27,628 nucleotides of DNA from JAWLCA01 sp050485905 (GTDB taxonomy: Bacteria; Pseudomonadota; Alphaproteobacteria; Rhodobacterales; Rhodobacteraceae), in NCBI GenBank assembly GCA_050485905.1, contig JBJHCH010000037.1:1-27628 (forward strand). Direction: 5' to 3'. Of this stretch, positions 1-10,045 are shown in pieces (position 1 is the stretch's first letter; each line of letters starts with the position of its first letter). Position numbers and translations under genes: made by a program. Under the pieces are notes generated by a model, which saw only the letters and a list, made by a program, of their open reading frames with translations, was not told where the DNA came from and did not search any database.

Positions 1-2180
1 AAGGGGATCACCGCCAGATCGTCCCGCTCCAGATCGACGCCGATCGGGTTCGCCGGTTCGACCGAGGTGCGCTCGAACAGCCGCCGCGACAGGCCGCGCA
101 GCCCGGCCTCGGACAGCCGGTCGATGGTCGGATCGCCGGTCAGCACATAGGCCAGCACCACGTCCGACGTTGCCTGCATCGCAAAATCGTCGCTGGCCTG
201 CGCCTGCGGTGTTGACAGGACAGCCAGCGCCAGCACCGCAACACCACCCGCCCCGCGCAGCCGCCCGGACAGGGCCAGCGAGGCGAGGATGTCGGCCATC
301 AGCAACAGCAGCGCCAGCGTCAGGATCGCGCCCTTCAACTGCCGTTCCTCGGCCGTGCTGACGCCCTCGACGATGATCCGGCCGGGCCAGTCGGTCGGCG
401 CCAGCACGGTTTCCGCCCCGATCACGTTCAGCGCCACGCGGCGGTCGCCATCGGCATAGACGCCGGGCGGCAGGTCGCGCCCGGCCCGCCCCTCGGCCAG
501 CGTCTCGCCCGGCACGCCCGCGCTCTGACCCGCATCCGACAGGGCGCCATAGGCATCCAGCAGGCGTTCCGCCGTCCAGGTGCTGCCCGCCAGTTCCTGC
601 GCGGTCAGTTGCGCGGGCCGGGTGGATACGGCGAGGCGTTCCAGCATCTGCACGAACAGGCCCGACAGGGGCAGGGTGGACCATTCCGCATTGGCCGTCA
701 CATGCACCAGCACCACCTGCCCCTGGCCCAGGCGCTTGCGCGTGACCAGCGGTGTGCCGTCGGCCAGCGTGGCGATGGTGCGGTCGGAAAGTTCAGGGTC
801 GGGCTGGGCCACGACCTGCGCACTGACGATCACATCCTCGGGGATCGACAGTCCGTAGAACGGCGATCCCTCGGAAAACGGGCGCAGCGCCTTCGGCTCA
901 CCCCAGCTCATCGCGCCGCCTACGGTGCGCCCGCCCTCGCGCAGCCGCACCGGCATCAGCGGATCCTCGACCGCGCGGGCCAGATCGCTGGCCGCCAGCC
1001 GCGGCCCGGCAAAGCGCAGCAGCATCCCGCCGCGGTCCACCCAGTCGGTCACAGCCTCGGTATCGGCATCCGACATCCGCGCCACGTCGGCCAGCACGAT
1101 GACGTCCGGATTGGCCATCAGCACCTCGGTCACGCTGCCATCGATCAGGTCGGCCACCGGCTCCAGCGCCTGCCGCAGGTAGTAAAGCGGCGACAGCAGC
1201 TCCAGCCCCTCGCGGTCGTCACGTCCCGACAGCAGTGCGACCTTGCGGCGTTTCAGCCCATCGTCGGTCAGGCTGACCGCCCCCGCCGACCGGATCGCGC
1301 CGACCTGAAAGCGGCTGATCCGGTTGCGCAGTTCGGCCGGCAGCGCCAGCGCCACCTCGGCCTCGGTCGCGCCGGCGTCGAAGCGCAGCGTGGCGCCCGC
1401 CAGATCGCGCTCGATCCCCACCGGGTCCAGCCCGATGGCCGTCACCGGCACCTCCACCGCCTCGCCCGCCATCGGGCGCAGGCCGGTCAGCCGGATCGCG
1501 CCTTCGTCGAACACCGCCGGGCGCAGGGCGATCAGCGGGCGCGGGCTTTCGAACACCGTCACCGCGCCGCGCGCTTCCAGCGCCGCCAGCACCTCGTACC
1601 GCCCCTCGCGCGCCAGCCCGTCCGACAGCCAGTAGGTCTGGAAGCTGCCCTCCAGCCCGGCGGCCCAGTCCGCGGCTTCCGGCCCCGGCTCCCACGCCGC
1701 AGGGCGGATCGCGGGCAGGCGGCTGGCCCAGACATCGGCCGACTGGAACGACGGCTCGCCAGCCGGCAGGTCGGTCAGCGCCACCACCGCGACCGGGCGG
1801 CCGCTGCGGCCGGCGTCAGACAGCACATCGGCGATCCGCTCCTGCCGCTGCTGCCAGTCGCGCGCATCGGCCCATGTGCCGTCGACCAGCACCAAGAGCG
1901 GCCCGGATCCTGTGCGCTCCACCTCCGGGTTCAGCACGGGGCCGGAGAACCCCACGATCACCGCCGCGATCGCCAGCATGCGCAGCAGCAGCAGCCACCA
2001 CGGCGTCTTGTCGGTCTGCGTCTCGTCGTCGCGCAGGCCCAGCAGCAGTGCCACGCCCGGAAACCGCCGGCGGATCGGCGCGGGCGGCACCGCGCGCAGC
2101 AGCCACCACAGCACCGGCAGCGCGATCAGCCCCAGCAGAAGCCAGGGCGCGGTGAAACCGAGGGGGCCGAGCACCAGCAT
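1..2180 (-). CDS. BatA-like N-terminal membrane domain / DUF4159 protein (3' end outside window)
   Basis: An open frame starts at an ATG at 2178-2180 and runs uninterrupted through 726 codons off the left edge. Two hydrophobic segments lie near the N-terminus (about residues 8-29 and 60-80), as in the BatA-type double-transmembrane family. A long extracytoplasmic-looking region follows, containing MANPDVIVLADVARM and a glutamine-amidotransferase-like stretch. Two more hydrophobic segments lie at about 610-630 and 637-654. After them the sequence TSVEPANPIGVDLERDDLA matches the start of a DUF4159 domain, which the window cuts. The start overlaps the stop of the DUF58 gene by one base (TGATG), so the two are probably translationally coupled. 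In this family the gene follows moxR and DUF58 genes, a set linked to envelope or metal-chaperone-like functions. The exact role is unknown. Confidence 0.85.
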   Translation of the reverse strand, partial: MLVLGPLGFTAPWLLLGLIALPVLWWLLRAVPPAPIRRRFPGVALLLGLRDDETQTDKTPWWLLLLRMLAIAAVIVGFSGPVLNPEVERTGSGPLLVLVDGTWADARDWQQRQERIADVLSDAGRSGRPVAVVALTDLPAGEPSFQSADVWASRLPAIRPAAWEPGPEAADWAAGLEGSFQTYWLSDGLAREGRYEVLAALEARGAVTVFESPRPLIALRPAVFDEGAIRLTGLRPMAGEAVEVPVTAIGLDPVGIERDLAGATLRFDAGATEAEVALALPAELRNRISRFQVGAIRSAGAVSLTDDGLKRRKVALLSGRDDREGLELLSPLYYLRQALEPVADLIDGSVTEVLMANPDVIVLADVARMSDADTEAVTDWVDRGGMLLRFAGPRLAASDLARAVEDPLMPVRLREGGRTVGGAMSWGEPKALRPFSEGSPFYGLSIPEDVIVSAQVVAQPDPELSDRTIATLADGTPLVTRKRLGQGQVVLVHVTANAEWSTLPLSGLFVQMLERLAVSTRPAQLTAQELAGSTWTAERLLDAYGALSDAGQSAGVPGETLAEGRAGRDLPPGVYADGDRRVALNVIGAETVLAPTDWPGRIIVEGVSTAEERQLKGAILTLALLLLMADILASLALSGRLRGAGGVAVLALAVLSTPQAQASDDFAMQATSDVVLAYVLTGDPTIDRLSEAGLRGLSRRLFERTSVEPANPIGVDLERDDLAVIP

Positions 2181-3063
2181 CAGCGCACCCTTTCCAGCGC
2201 GCCGTAAAGCCACAGAAGCGCCGCCTGCGCCGGATTGCCGGTGTGGTGGCTGGTGTAGCGCCAGCCGGTCAGCCGCGCGAGATCCGCCAGCCGGTCCTTG
2301 CGCGCGGCCAGCCGGTCCAGATAGCGGCTGCGCAACTCGCCCGCCTTCAGCGTCTCGTGCCGGATCGCGCCCGACATGGATTCGAAGATCGTGCGCCCGT
2401 CAAAGGGAAAATCCTCTTCCACCGGGTCCAGCACCTGCACCAGCGCGCCCTGCACGCCGCGGTCAGCGGCCCGCGTCAGCGCCTCCTCCACCGGGGCCAG
2501 ATCGCCCAGGAAATCCGACAGAAACACCGCGCGCGACTGCGCGGGCATCCCTTCGGCATCCGGCGTGCCATAGTCCGCGCCGGAGCCGTCGCGCGCCAGC
2601 ACCTGCGCGATCCGCATCACCTGGCCCTGGCCCGATTTCGGCGGCGCCATCAGCCCGGTCAGTCCCACCCGCTCTCCGCCGCGGATCAGCAGCACCGCCA
2701 GCGCCAGCGCCAGCAGACGCGCCCGCCCGCCCTTTTCCGGGCGGTTCCGGTCGCCGGTGAACGCCATCGAGCGTGCATCATCCACCCAGATCAGCACCGA
2801 CTGCGCCGCCTGCCATTCCCGTTCGCGCACGAAATGCGCATCCGACCGGCCAGACCGGCGCCAGTCGATCATCCGCGCCTCGTCGCCCGCATGGCTGGGC
2901 CGATACTGCCAGAACTCGTCGCCCAGCCCCGCCCGGCGCCGGCCGTGTTCGCCCAGGATCACCGTCGCCGCCAGATGCTCGGCATCGGCCAGCAGCGCCG
3001 GCAGGCCGGCGGCCAGCCCCTCGGCCCCGGCGCGCAGCTCGGTCAGGCGGGCGGCGGCCTCGG

Positions 3064-3067
<4 letters not shown>
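2180..3067 (-). CDS. DUF58 domain-containing protein
   Basis: The protein is 295 residues. I chose the GTG at 3065-3067 because it overlaps the moxR TGA (GTGA), giving an N-terminus VTEAAARLTEL. An upstream ATG at 3100 would add 11 residues inside moxR. The DUF58 signature is clear at residues 47-74: DEFWQYRPS, then GDEARMIDWRRSGR, followed by the family's HFVREREW. A VWA-like fold is suggested by SVLIWVDDARSM (about 90-101), where the bases resemble a MIDAS start. No transmembrane segment is evident, so it is probably cytoplasmic. It sits between moxR and the DUF4159 gene with overlaps on both sides. DUF58 proteins are usually partners of MoxR ATPases, but the substrate is not known. Confidence 0.9.
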
Positions 3068-4071
<1,004 letters not shown>

Positions 4072-4130
4072 GCGTTTTCCCCTTCCGCAACTATGTGGCA
4101 CATTAGACCGATGTATGACGGCCAGCACAA

Positions 4131-4736
4131 ATGGCAAAGCAAAGCGGACGCCCACAAATGATCGTGAGACCTTCGGCCGAAAACCTTATGAAATCGGTGC
4201 AGTCGGCCGCGAAAAAGGGTCCGCCCCCGGTGCATCTGTGGAATCCCCCGTTCTGCGGCGATCTGGACATGCGCATCGCCCGCGATGGCATCTGGTTCTA
4301 CCTCGGCACGCCGATCGGCCGGCCGGCGATGGTGCGGCTGTTCTCTTCTATCATTCGAAAGGACGGGGGGGAGTATTTTCTGGTCACGCCGGTTGAAAAA
4401 GTCGGCATCACCGTCGATGACGCGCCCTTTGTCGCGGTCGATTTCTCCGCCACGGGGCAGGGGCGCGACCAGTCGCTGACCTTCACCACCCATGTGGGCG
4501 ACAGTGCCACCGCCGGCCCCGACCATCCGATCCGCGTGGCCCGCGACCCGGAAACCGGCGAGCCATCGCCCTACATCCTGATCCGCGCGAACCTTGAGGC
4601 GCTGATCGACCGCAAGACCTTCTACCGGCTGGTAGAGCTTGGCGTGCACGCGGATCACGACGGCGCGCGCTGGTTCGGCCTCTGGTCCGGCGGACAGTTC
4701 TTTCCGGTGATCCCGTCCAGCGACCTGCCGGAATGA
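4131..4736 (+). CDS. DUF1285 domain-containing protein
   Basis: The protein is about 201 residues. The DUF1285 core begins at PPPVHLWNPPFCGDLDM and continues with GTPIGRPAMVRLF, FLVTPVEKVGI and DDAPFVAVDF, all typical of the family. No signal peptide or membrane segment is visible, so it is probably cytoplasmic. The start is uncertain: ATG codons in frame at 4131, 4158 and 4188 all lack a strong ribosome-binding site, and I list the longest. The ATG at 4158 overlaps the stop of a 16-codon reading frame that begins at 4111. The stop overlaps the next gene by ATGA, which indicates a two-gene operon with the isomerase. It is divergent from moxR, a common neighbourhood in related bacteria. Function is unknown. 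Confidence 0.88.
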   Translation: MAKQSGRPQMIVRPSAENLMKSVQSAAKKGPPPVHLWNPPFCGDLDMRIARDGIWFYLGTPIGRPAMVRLFSSIIRKDGGEYFLVTPVEKVGITVDDAPFVAVDFSATGQGRDQSLTFTTHVGDSATAGPDHPIRVARDPETGEPSPYILIRANLEALIDRKTFYRLVELGVHADHDGARWFGLWSGGQFFPVIPSSDLPE

Positions 4737-5500
4737 GGGTCGCGGCCAATCTGTCGATGCTGTTCACCGACCGGCCGCTGTTCAAGCGCCCGGCGGCGGC
4801 GGCGCTCGCGGGTTTCGACGGGGCAGAGATCCTGTTTCCCTATGATGACGATCCCGCCGCCCTGCGCGATGCCCTCCTGACCGCCGGCCTGCCGCTGGTG
4901 CTGCACAACACGCCCCCTGGCGACTGGGCGGCGGGCGAGCGCGGCTTTGCCGCCGTGCCGGGGCAGCAGGACCGCTTTCGCCGCGACATCGAACAGGCGC
5001 TGCGCGTGGCCGAGGTGCTGCGCCCTGACCATATCCATGTGATGACCGGCCGGGCCAGCGGCCCGCTGGCCGAGGAGATCCTGATCGAGAACCTGCGCTG
5101 GGCCGTCGCGCAATCCCCGCAGGGCTTCACGCTGGAACCCCTGAACCCGGTGGACCAGCCCGGCTATTTCCTGAACGACTTCGACCTCGCCGCCCGCGTG
5201 CTGGATGCGGTCGCCGCGCCGAACCTCGGCCTGCAATACGATGTCTACCACGCCCAGATGATCACCGGCGATCCGCTGGCCGTCTGGGCGGCACACGGCC
5301 ACCGCGCCGTCCACGTTCAGGTCGCCCGCGCGCCGGGCCGGCACGAGCCGCAGGGCGGCCCGACAGACTGGCCCGCCGTCTGGTCCGCCCTGACCGGTTT
5401 CCCCGGCTGGATCAGCGCCGAGTATACGCCCGAGGGGCCGACCGAGGACGGCCTGGGCTGGCTCCACGCCCTGCCGGGCCGGGGCGTGCCCAACGGTTAA
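4733..5500 (+). CDS. hyi: Hydroxypyruvate isomerase-like TIM-barrel protein
   Basis: The protein is 255 residues, the usual length for the Hyi/OtnI family, which interconverts hydroxypyruvate and tartronate semialdehyde (or 2-oxo-tetronate in OtnI). Expected family motifs are present: FTLEPLNPVDQPGYFL with the catalytic-type Glu135, LQYDVYHAQ with Asp170 and His173, HVQVARAPGRHEP (194-206) and the second acidic residue in SAEYTP (Glu230). The start ATG overlaps the stop of the DUF1285 gene (ATGA), so translation is probably coupled. The fold and family are clear. Substrate is less sure, because no other glyoxylate-carboligation or tetronate genes lie beside it. It may contribute to handling of C2/C3 hydroxy-keto acids. 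Confidence 0.85.
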   Translation: MRVAANLSMLFTDRPLFKRPAAAALAGFDGAEILFPYDDDPAALRDALLTAGLPLVLHNTPPGDWAAGERGFAAVPGQQDRFRRDIEQALRVAEVLRPDHIHVMTGRASGPLAEEILIENLRWAVAQSPQGFTLEPLNPVDQPGYFLNDFDLAARVLDAVAAPNLGLQYDVYHAQMITGDPLAVWAAHGHRAVHVQVARAPGRHEPQGGPTDWPAVWSALTGFPGWISAEYTPEGPTEDGLGWLHALPGRGVPNG

Positions 5501-5582
5501 GGGCAAGTAAACAGAAAAGACGAAATCGTTTTATTTCAACGACTTGATTTTTTGGGCAACTTGCCCAAACCCCGAATCCGGC
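5501..5582. other. AT-rich convergent intergenic region with inverted repeats
   Basis: This 82-bp gap separates two converging genes (isomerase on plus, SDR on minus) and is markedly AT-rich for this genome. A hairpin lies at 5551-5569 (TTTGGGC, loop AACTT, GCCCAAA). A second copy of GGGCAAGT at 5501-5508 could pair with ACTTGCCC at 5559-5566 instead. A T-run sits before the hairpin on plus rather than after it, so it is not a textbook intrinsic terminator on either strand. Transcription end in this gap is likely, but the mechanism is inferred. Confidence 0.45.
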
Positions 5583-6317
5583 CTATCCCCGCCCGATATG
5601 GGGCATCTTCGTCGCCATGATCGTCATGAACAGCACATTCGCCTCGGGCGGCAGGGCAGCCATGTTCCAGACCGCCTCGCCCACCTGATCCACCCCCATC
5701 GTCGGCGTCTCCGGTGCCGAAGGATCCGCCGCCTTCTGCGCCGCGATGGCCTTCTCCAGAAGCTCCGTCCGGGCATTCCCGATATCGATCTGCCCGCAGG
5801 CAATATCGAACGGCCGACCATCCAGAGAGATCGATTTCGTCAGCCCCGTGACCGCATGCTTGGTCGATGTATAGCAGACCGACCCCGGCCGCGGCGTATG
5901 GGCCGAGATCGAGCCGTTGTTGATGATCCGCCCCCCCTGCGGCGACTGCCGCCGCATCGCCCCGAACGCCGCCCGCGCGCACAGGAACATCCCCGTCAGG
6001 TTGACGTTGACCGAGGCCACCCAGTCCTCCACCGGCACCTCATCAATCGGTGCGGCAGGAACGAAGATGCCCGCATTGTTGAACAGCACGTCGATCCGCC
6101 CGAACCGGCTCACCACCTCGGAAAACGCGGCCTCCACCTGCGCAGGGTCCGTCACGTCACAGGGCACCACCAGCGCCCCCGCATGCCCCTCCGCCACCTC
6201 TCGCAACGGCTCCGCCCGCCGCGCCAGCAGCGCAACCGCCCAGCCGCCCTTGATGAACCGTTCCGCAGTAACGCGCCCGATGCCGGCACTCGCGCCGGTG
6301 ATGACAATAACGGGCAT
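5583..6317 (-). CDS. SDR family NAD(P)-dependent oxidoreductase
   Basis: The protein is 244 residues, typical for a classical short-chain dehydrogenase. The nucleotide-binding TGASAGIG is at residues 7-14, NNAG at 80-83, the likely catalytic Ser136 lies in NNGSIS, and the YTSTK motif gives Tyr149 and Lys153. No membrane segment is present. The start lies three bases after the stop of the stand-alone Lrp/AsnC ligand-binding domain gene, so the two form an operon. The substrate cannot be read from the sequence. The region after Lys153 (GQIDIGNARTELLEKAIAAQK) resembles a group of uncharacterised SDRs. The companion sensor-like domain suggests regulation by a small metabolite, but that is inference. 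Confidence 0.9.
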   Translation of the reverse strand: MPVIVITGASAGIGRVTAERFIKGGWAVALLARRAEPLREVAEGHAGALVVPCDVTDPAQVEAAFSEVVSRFGRIDVLFNNAGIFVPAAPIDEVPVEDWVASVNVNLTGMFLCARAAFGAMRRQSPQGGRIINNGSISAHTPRPGSVCYTSTKHAVTGLTKSISLDGRPFDIACGQIDIGNARTELLEKAIAAQKAADPSAPETPTMGVDQVGEAVWNMAALPPEANVLFMTIMATKMPHIGRG

Positions 6318-6320
6318 GGA

Positions 6321-6557
6321 TCAGAAAGCCTTGAAGGTCATGGTGGTCAGTGTCCTTACGATACCGGGGATGTCGAACAGCCTGTCGGACAGGAAATGGC
6401 CCACATCCGCATCGTCGGGGATGTAGACCTTGGCGATCAGGTCATACTCGCCGGAGGTGGAATAAAGCTCGCTCACCACCTCGCGGTCATAGATCGCATC
6501 GGCGACCTCGTAGGTCTTGCCGGGCGTGCAGCGGAACTGGACGAAGACGCAGCGCAT
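6321..6557 (-). CDS. Stand-alone Lrp/AsnC ligand-binding (RAM) domain protein
   Basis: The protein is 78 residues and consists of only the C-terminal RAM/ACT-like domain of Lrp/AsnC regulators: MRCVFVQFRCTPGKTYEVAD, then the SGEYDLIAKVYIPD core, then GIVRTLTTMTFKAF. The N-terminal helix-turn-helix is absent, and a GGGAGG ribosome-binding site immediately upstream of the ATG confirms that it is a complete short gene rather than a fragment. Such proteins (SraA-like) oligomerise and bind amino acids or other small molecules. They cannot bind DNA on their own. It is the first gene of an operon with the SDR. A role in modulating a full-length Lrp relative or sensing a metabolite is possible but not shown here. 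Confidence 0.9.
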   Translation of the reverse strand: MRCVFVQFRCTPGKTYEVADAIYDREVVSELYSTSGEYDLIAKVYIPDDADVGHFLSDRLFDIPGIVRTLTTMTFKAF

Positions 6558-6619
6558 CGGGGCCTCCCTTGCTTCGGGCGCAGACTAGGATGCGACGATG
6601 GCAAGCGCCAGCCCCGGCG

Positions 6620-8167
6620 TCAGTCCGCCGCCAGCGTCAGCGGCTGGGCCGGCGCGGTCAGATCCTCGACCCCCAGCGGCACCTCGGGCCGGGAAAGCCG
6701 GTAGCGCGTGACCCAATGCAGCCGCGTCTCGGCCCGCGTGATGGCGACATAGGCCAGCCGCTTCCACAGCGGCAGCCCCGCCTCTGCCCGCCCCGACTGC
6801 GCGGCAGCGTAAAGATCGGGGGCAAAGACCTGCACCTCGGGCCATTGCGATCCTTGGGCCTTGTGGATCGTCACCGCCGCCCCATGCAGGAACGCCGCGC
6901 CCATCGTCGCGGCCGAGGCGATGAACGGCTCCTCCTCTCCCGGCTTCTCGATCTTCACGATGGACGCCGCGCTGACGCGCGGATCCTCGGCCCCGATCAC
7001 ATGCAGACGTGCAAAGCCCGGCTTGGTACCGGGGCCGAGGTAGATCACCTGCGCGCCCTTGATCAGCCCCCGCGCCTCCAGATCGATGCGCTTCTTGCGA
7101 TGCTTCAGCGGCAGTTCGATCCCGTCGCAGATCAGCGGCTCGCCGGGCAGCAGTGCATCCTCGGGCGCGTCGTAGGCGGTGCGGAAGGCCGCGATCAGCC
7201 GGATCCGGGTGGCGTTGCGCCAGACAAGCACCGGGCTGCGCGCCATCATCGACGCCTCGACCCGCTGCGCCACGACAACCCGGTCGTCCCGCGCCGCCGC
7301 GTCTTCGACAAGGCCTTCAAACCTCTCGAACGTCAGGTCTTCGTCGCCGAGCGCATGGGCGAGGTCCAGGATCGGGTTGTCGGCGGCCTGCCTGTGAATC
7401 CGGCCGAGCGTCAGGCGGCGCTTTTCGGGAAGACGGTTGAACACCATTTCGCCCGACTGTCCGACCGGGGCCAGCTGCGCGGGATCGCCGAACAGGATCA
7501 GGGTCGGGAAGATCTCCTTCAGATCTTCCAACTGTCGTTCGTCGAGCATCGAGCTTTCGTCGATGAAGCCGATGTCCAGCGGCTCCTCGCGCCGTTTCCA
7601 GCCCTTGATGAAGTCCGACCCGCGCAGACCCGCCGCCGCCAGCGCGCCGGGGATCGAGGCCACGGTCTGGTAAAAGGCCTGCGCCCGGTCGAGCGCGATC
7701 TCTGTCAGCCCCTCTATCGCCAATCCTTCCAGCAACGGGCGCGTGCCGGTGCCGGCGAGCCAGTCGGCGATGCGTTCGTATTGCGGATGATAGACCGGCG
7801 TGTAGAGCACCCGGTGAATGGTCGTCGCCGCCACGCCGCGGCTCCGCAGCACGCTTGCAGCCTTGTTGGTGGGTGCGAGGATCGCCAGCGTGCGCCGGTC
7901 GCGCCGCCTTCGCCCCTCATAATCGCCCGAGACGATCTGCACGCCGGCATCGACGAGCGCCCGCGTCAATTCGGCCAGCAGCAGCGTCTTGCCCGACCCC
8001 GCGCGGCCCACGACGGCAAGAACACCACCCTGTCCATCCGCCCGCGGTGTTGTTGTCGCGTTCGGCAGGTCGATGCCGACCCCGTCGAGCAGGTCCGAAA
8101 CACGATCCCAAGCTTCGGCCTGATCGTCAGAAAGGGCGGGGGCAAGGGTCGGCATGGGCGCGACCAT
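6620..8167 (-). CDS. RecD-like superfamily 1 DNA helicase (ATP-dependent)
   Basis: The protein is 515 residues from the ATG at 8167, which has AGGTGG just upstream; a GTG at 8173 is also possible. Motif I is GRAGSGKT (54-61), motif Ia lies near APTNKAASVLRSRG, motif II is FIDESSM (about 202-207), motif III is LFGDPAQLAPVG (about 226-236), and the C-terminal UvrD_C_2 motifs are HKAQGSQWPEV and AYVAITRAETRL. This layout matches short RecD2/Dda-type 5'-3' helicases, without RecBC partners in the window. It presumably unwinds DNA in repair or replication-fork restart. It stands alone, with divergent-looking small genes on either side. The catalytic motifs are intact, so it is probably functional. 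Confidence 0.92.
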   Translation of the reverse strand: MVAPMPTLAPALSDDQAEAWDRVSDLLDGVGIDLPNATTTPRADGQGGVLAVVGRAGSGKTLLLAELTRALVDAGVQIVSGDYEGRRRRDRRTLAILAPTNKAASVLRSRGVAATTIHRVLYTPVYHPQYERIADWLAGTGTRPLLEGLAIEGLTEIALDRAQAFYQTVASIPGALAAAGLRGSDFIKGWKRREEPLDIGFIDESSMLDERQLEDLKEIFPTLILFGDPAQLAPVGQSGEMVFNRLPEKRRLTLGRIHRQAADNPILDLAHALGDEDLTFERFEGLVEDAAARDDRVVVAQRVEASMMARSPVLVWRNATRIRLIAAFRTAYDAPEDALLPGEPLICDGIELPLKHRKKRIDLEARGLIKGAQVIYLGPGTKPGFARLHVIGAEDPRVSAASIVKIEKPGEEEPFIASAATMGAAFLHGAAVTIHKAQGSQWPEVQVFAPDLYAAAQSGRAEAGLPLWKRLAYVAITRAETRLHWVTRYRLSRPEVPLGVEDLTAPAQPLTLAAD

Positions 8168-8239
8168 AGCCACCTGCCGCTCAGGCCGCCAGACGGCGAA
8201 TACGGATGTGGTTTCCCGATTTGCGGCGTGAAGTGCGGA

Positions 8240-8485
8240 TCAGGAGATGCTGCGCGGACCCGAGCGCCGGCGCGCAATGTGGCCACCTTCCGCGCGGCGT
8301 ATAGCCTCATCTTCGAAGTTTTCGTCCTGCTCGTCGCGATCAGGATGATTGGTCGATGCAACAGCGATCTCTGCTTCGGCCACGCGAATTGTCTCGTCCA
8401 CCTTTCGGGCAAGCGCAACCATTCCGTGTTTTTCGGAGAAGGTCTTCATATCCTGCAGGACTTCGATGATCCAATCGTATCGCAC
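8240..8485 (-). CDS. Small conserved hypothetical protein (81 residues)
   Basis: The protein is 81 residues, starting at a GTG at 8485 with GGGAAG upstream. The N-terminal half is amphipathic and helical: VRYDWIIEVLQDMKTFSEK, then ARKVDETIRVAEAEIA. The C-terminal part is charged and probably disordered (DRDEQDENFEDEA, then RRAEGGHIARRRSG). I recall similar proteins of this length in related Rhodobacterales, but I can assign no function. It has no signal peptide. It is the first gene upstream of the helicase, 72 bp away, and might be co-transcribed with it. Confidence 0.7.
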   Translation of the reverse strand: MRYDWIIEVLQDMKTFSEKHGMVALARKVDETIRVAEAEIAVASTNHPDRDEQDENFEDEAIRRAEGGHIARRRSGPRSIS

Positions 8486-8596
8486 GAAACTTCCCGGTAA
8501 GCAGTGGTGATTGCTCGGGAAGCTATCATGTGCAGGGCCATCATTTTACCTGTGATATCGAGAACAGACTGTTTCCAATACCACCTTGGGTTGTTT

Positions 8597-8626
8597 GCGC
8601 CGCGCTGCGAAACGGCAGGGCGGCGC
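8597..8626 (-). terminator. Stem-loop downstream of ccr
   Basis: The bases form a strong hairpin: GCGCCGC, a single mismatch, CTGC, a six-base loop, GCAG, and GCGGCGC. It lies 14 bp beyond the ccr stop. No U-run follows on the minus strand, so it may terminate with Rho or protect the 3' end. Confidence 0.45.
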
Positions 8627-8639
8627 TATGGTAGAACGG

Positions 8640-9932
<1,293 letters not shown>

Positions 9933-10007
9933 GGGTCTCTCCTTCGCATAGGCCATGCCGCATCGCAGAATCAGCGCCGGCTCACTCGACGGACATAGCG
10001 GCCGGTG

Positions 10008-10021
10008 CGCAATATTGCAAC
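10008..10021 (-). promoter_or_regulatory. Putative operator upstream of ccr (GTTGCAATATT)
   Basis: The minus strand reads GTTGCAATATTGCG, containing the perfect palindrome GCAATATTGC (10009-10018). It lies about 76-89 bp upstream of the ccr ATG in a short AT-richer gap. The first 11 bases are identical to a site at 12363-12373 upstream of ecm, in the same orientation relative to the gene. A ScfR/RamB-type regulator recognising TTTGCAAA-like sites is a candidate binder; that is inference. Confidence 0.5.
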
Positions 10022-10045
10022 ATCAGAGGGTAGAGAATTAGAATT

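Noticed and set aside
609..2207. 532-codon open frame on the plus strand
   Set aside because: It is a mirror frame of the DUF4159 gene; its product is rich in Arg, His and Gln with no family motif, while the minus frame shows membrane segments and a family match.
5551..5569. Classical intrinsic terminator in the 5501-5582 gap
   Set aside because: The stem is good but the T-run precedes it on plus and becomes an A-run on minus, so I listed only the region.
6350..8500. 716-codon open frame on the plus strand
   Set aside because: It runs opposite to the helicase and two other well-supported genes; its composition is that of an antisense frame in high-GC DNA.
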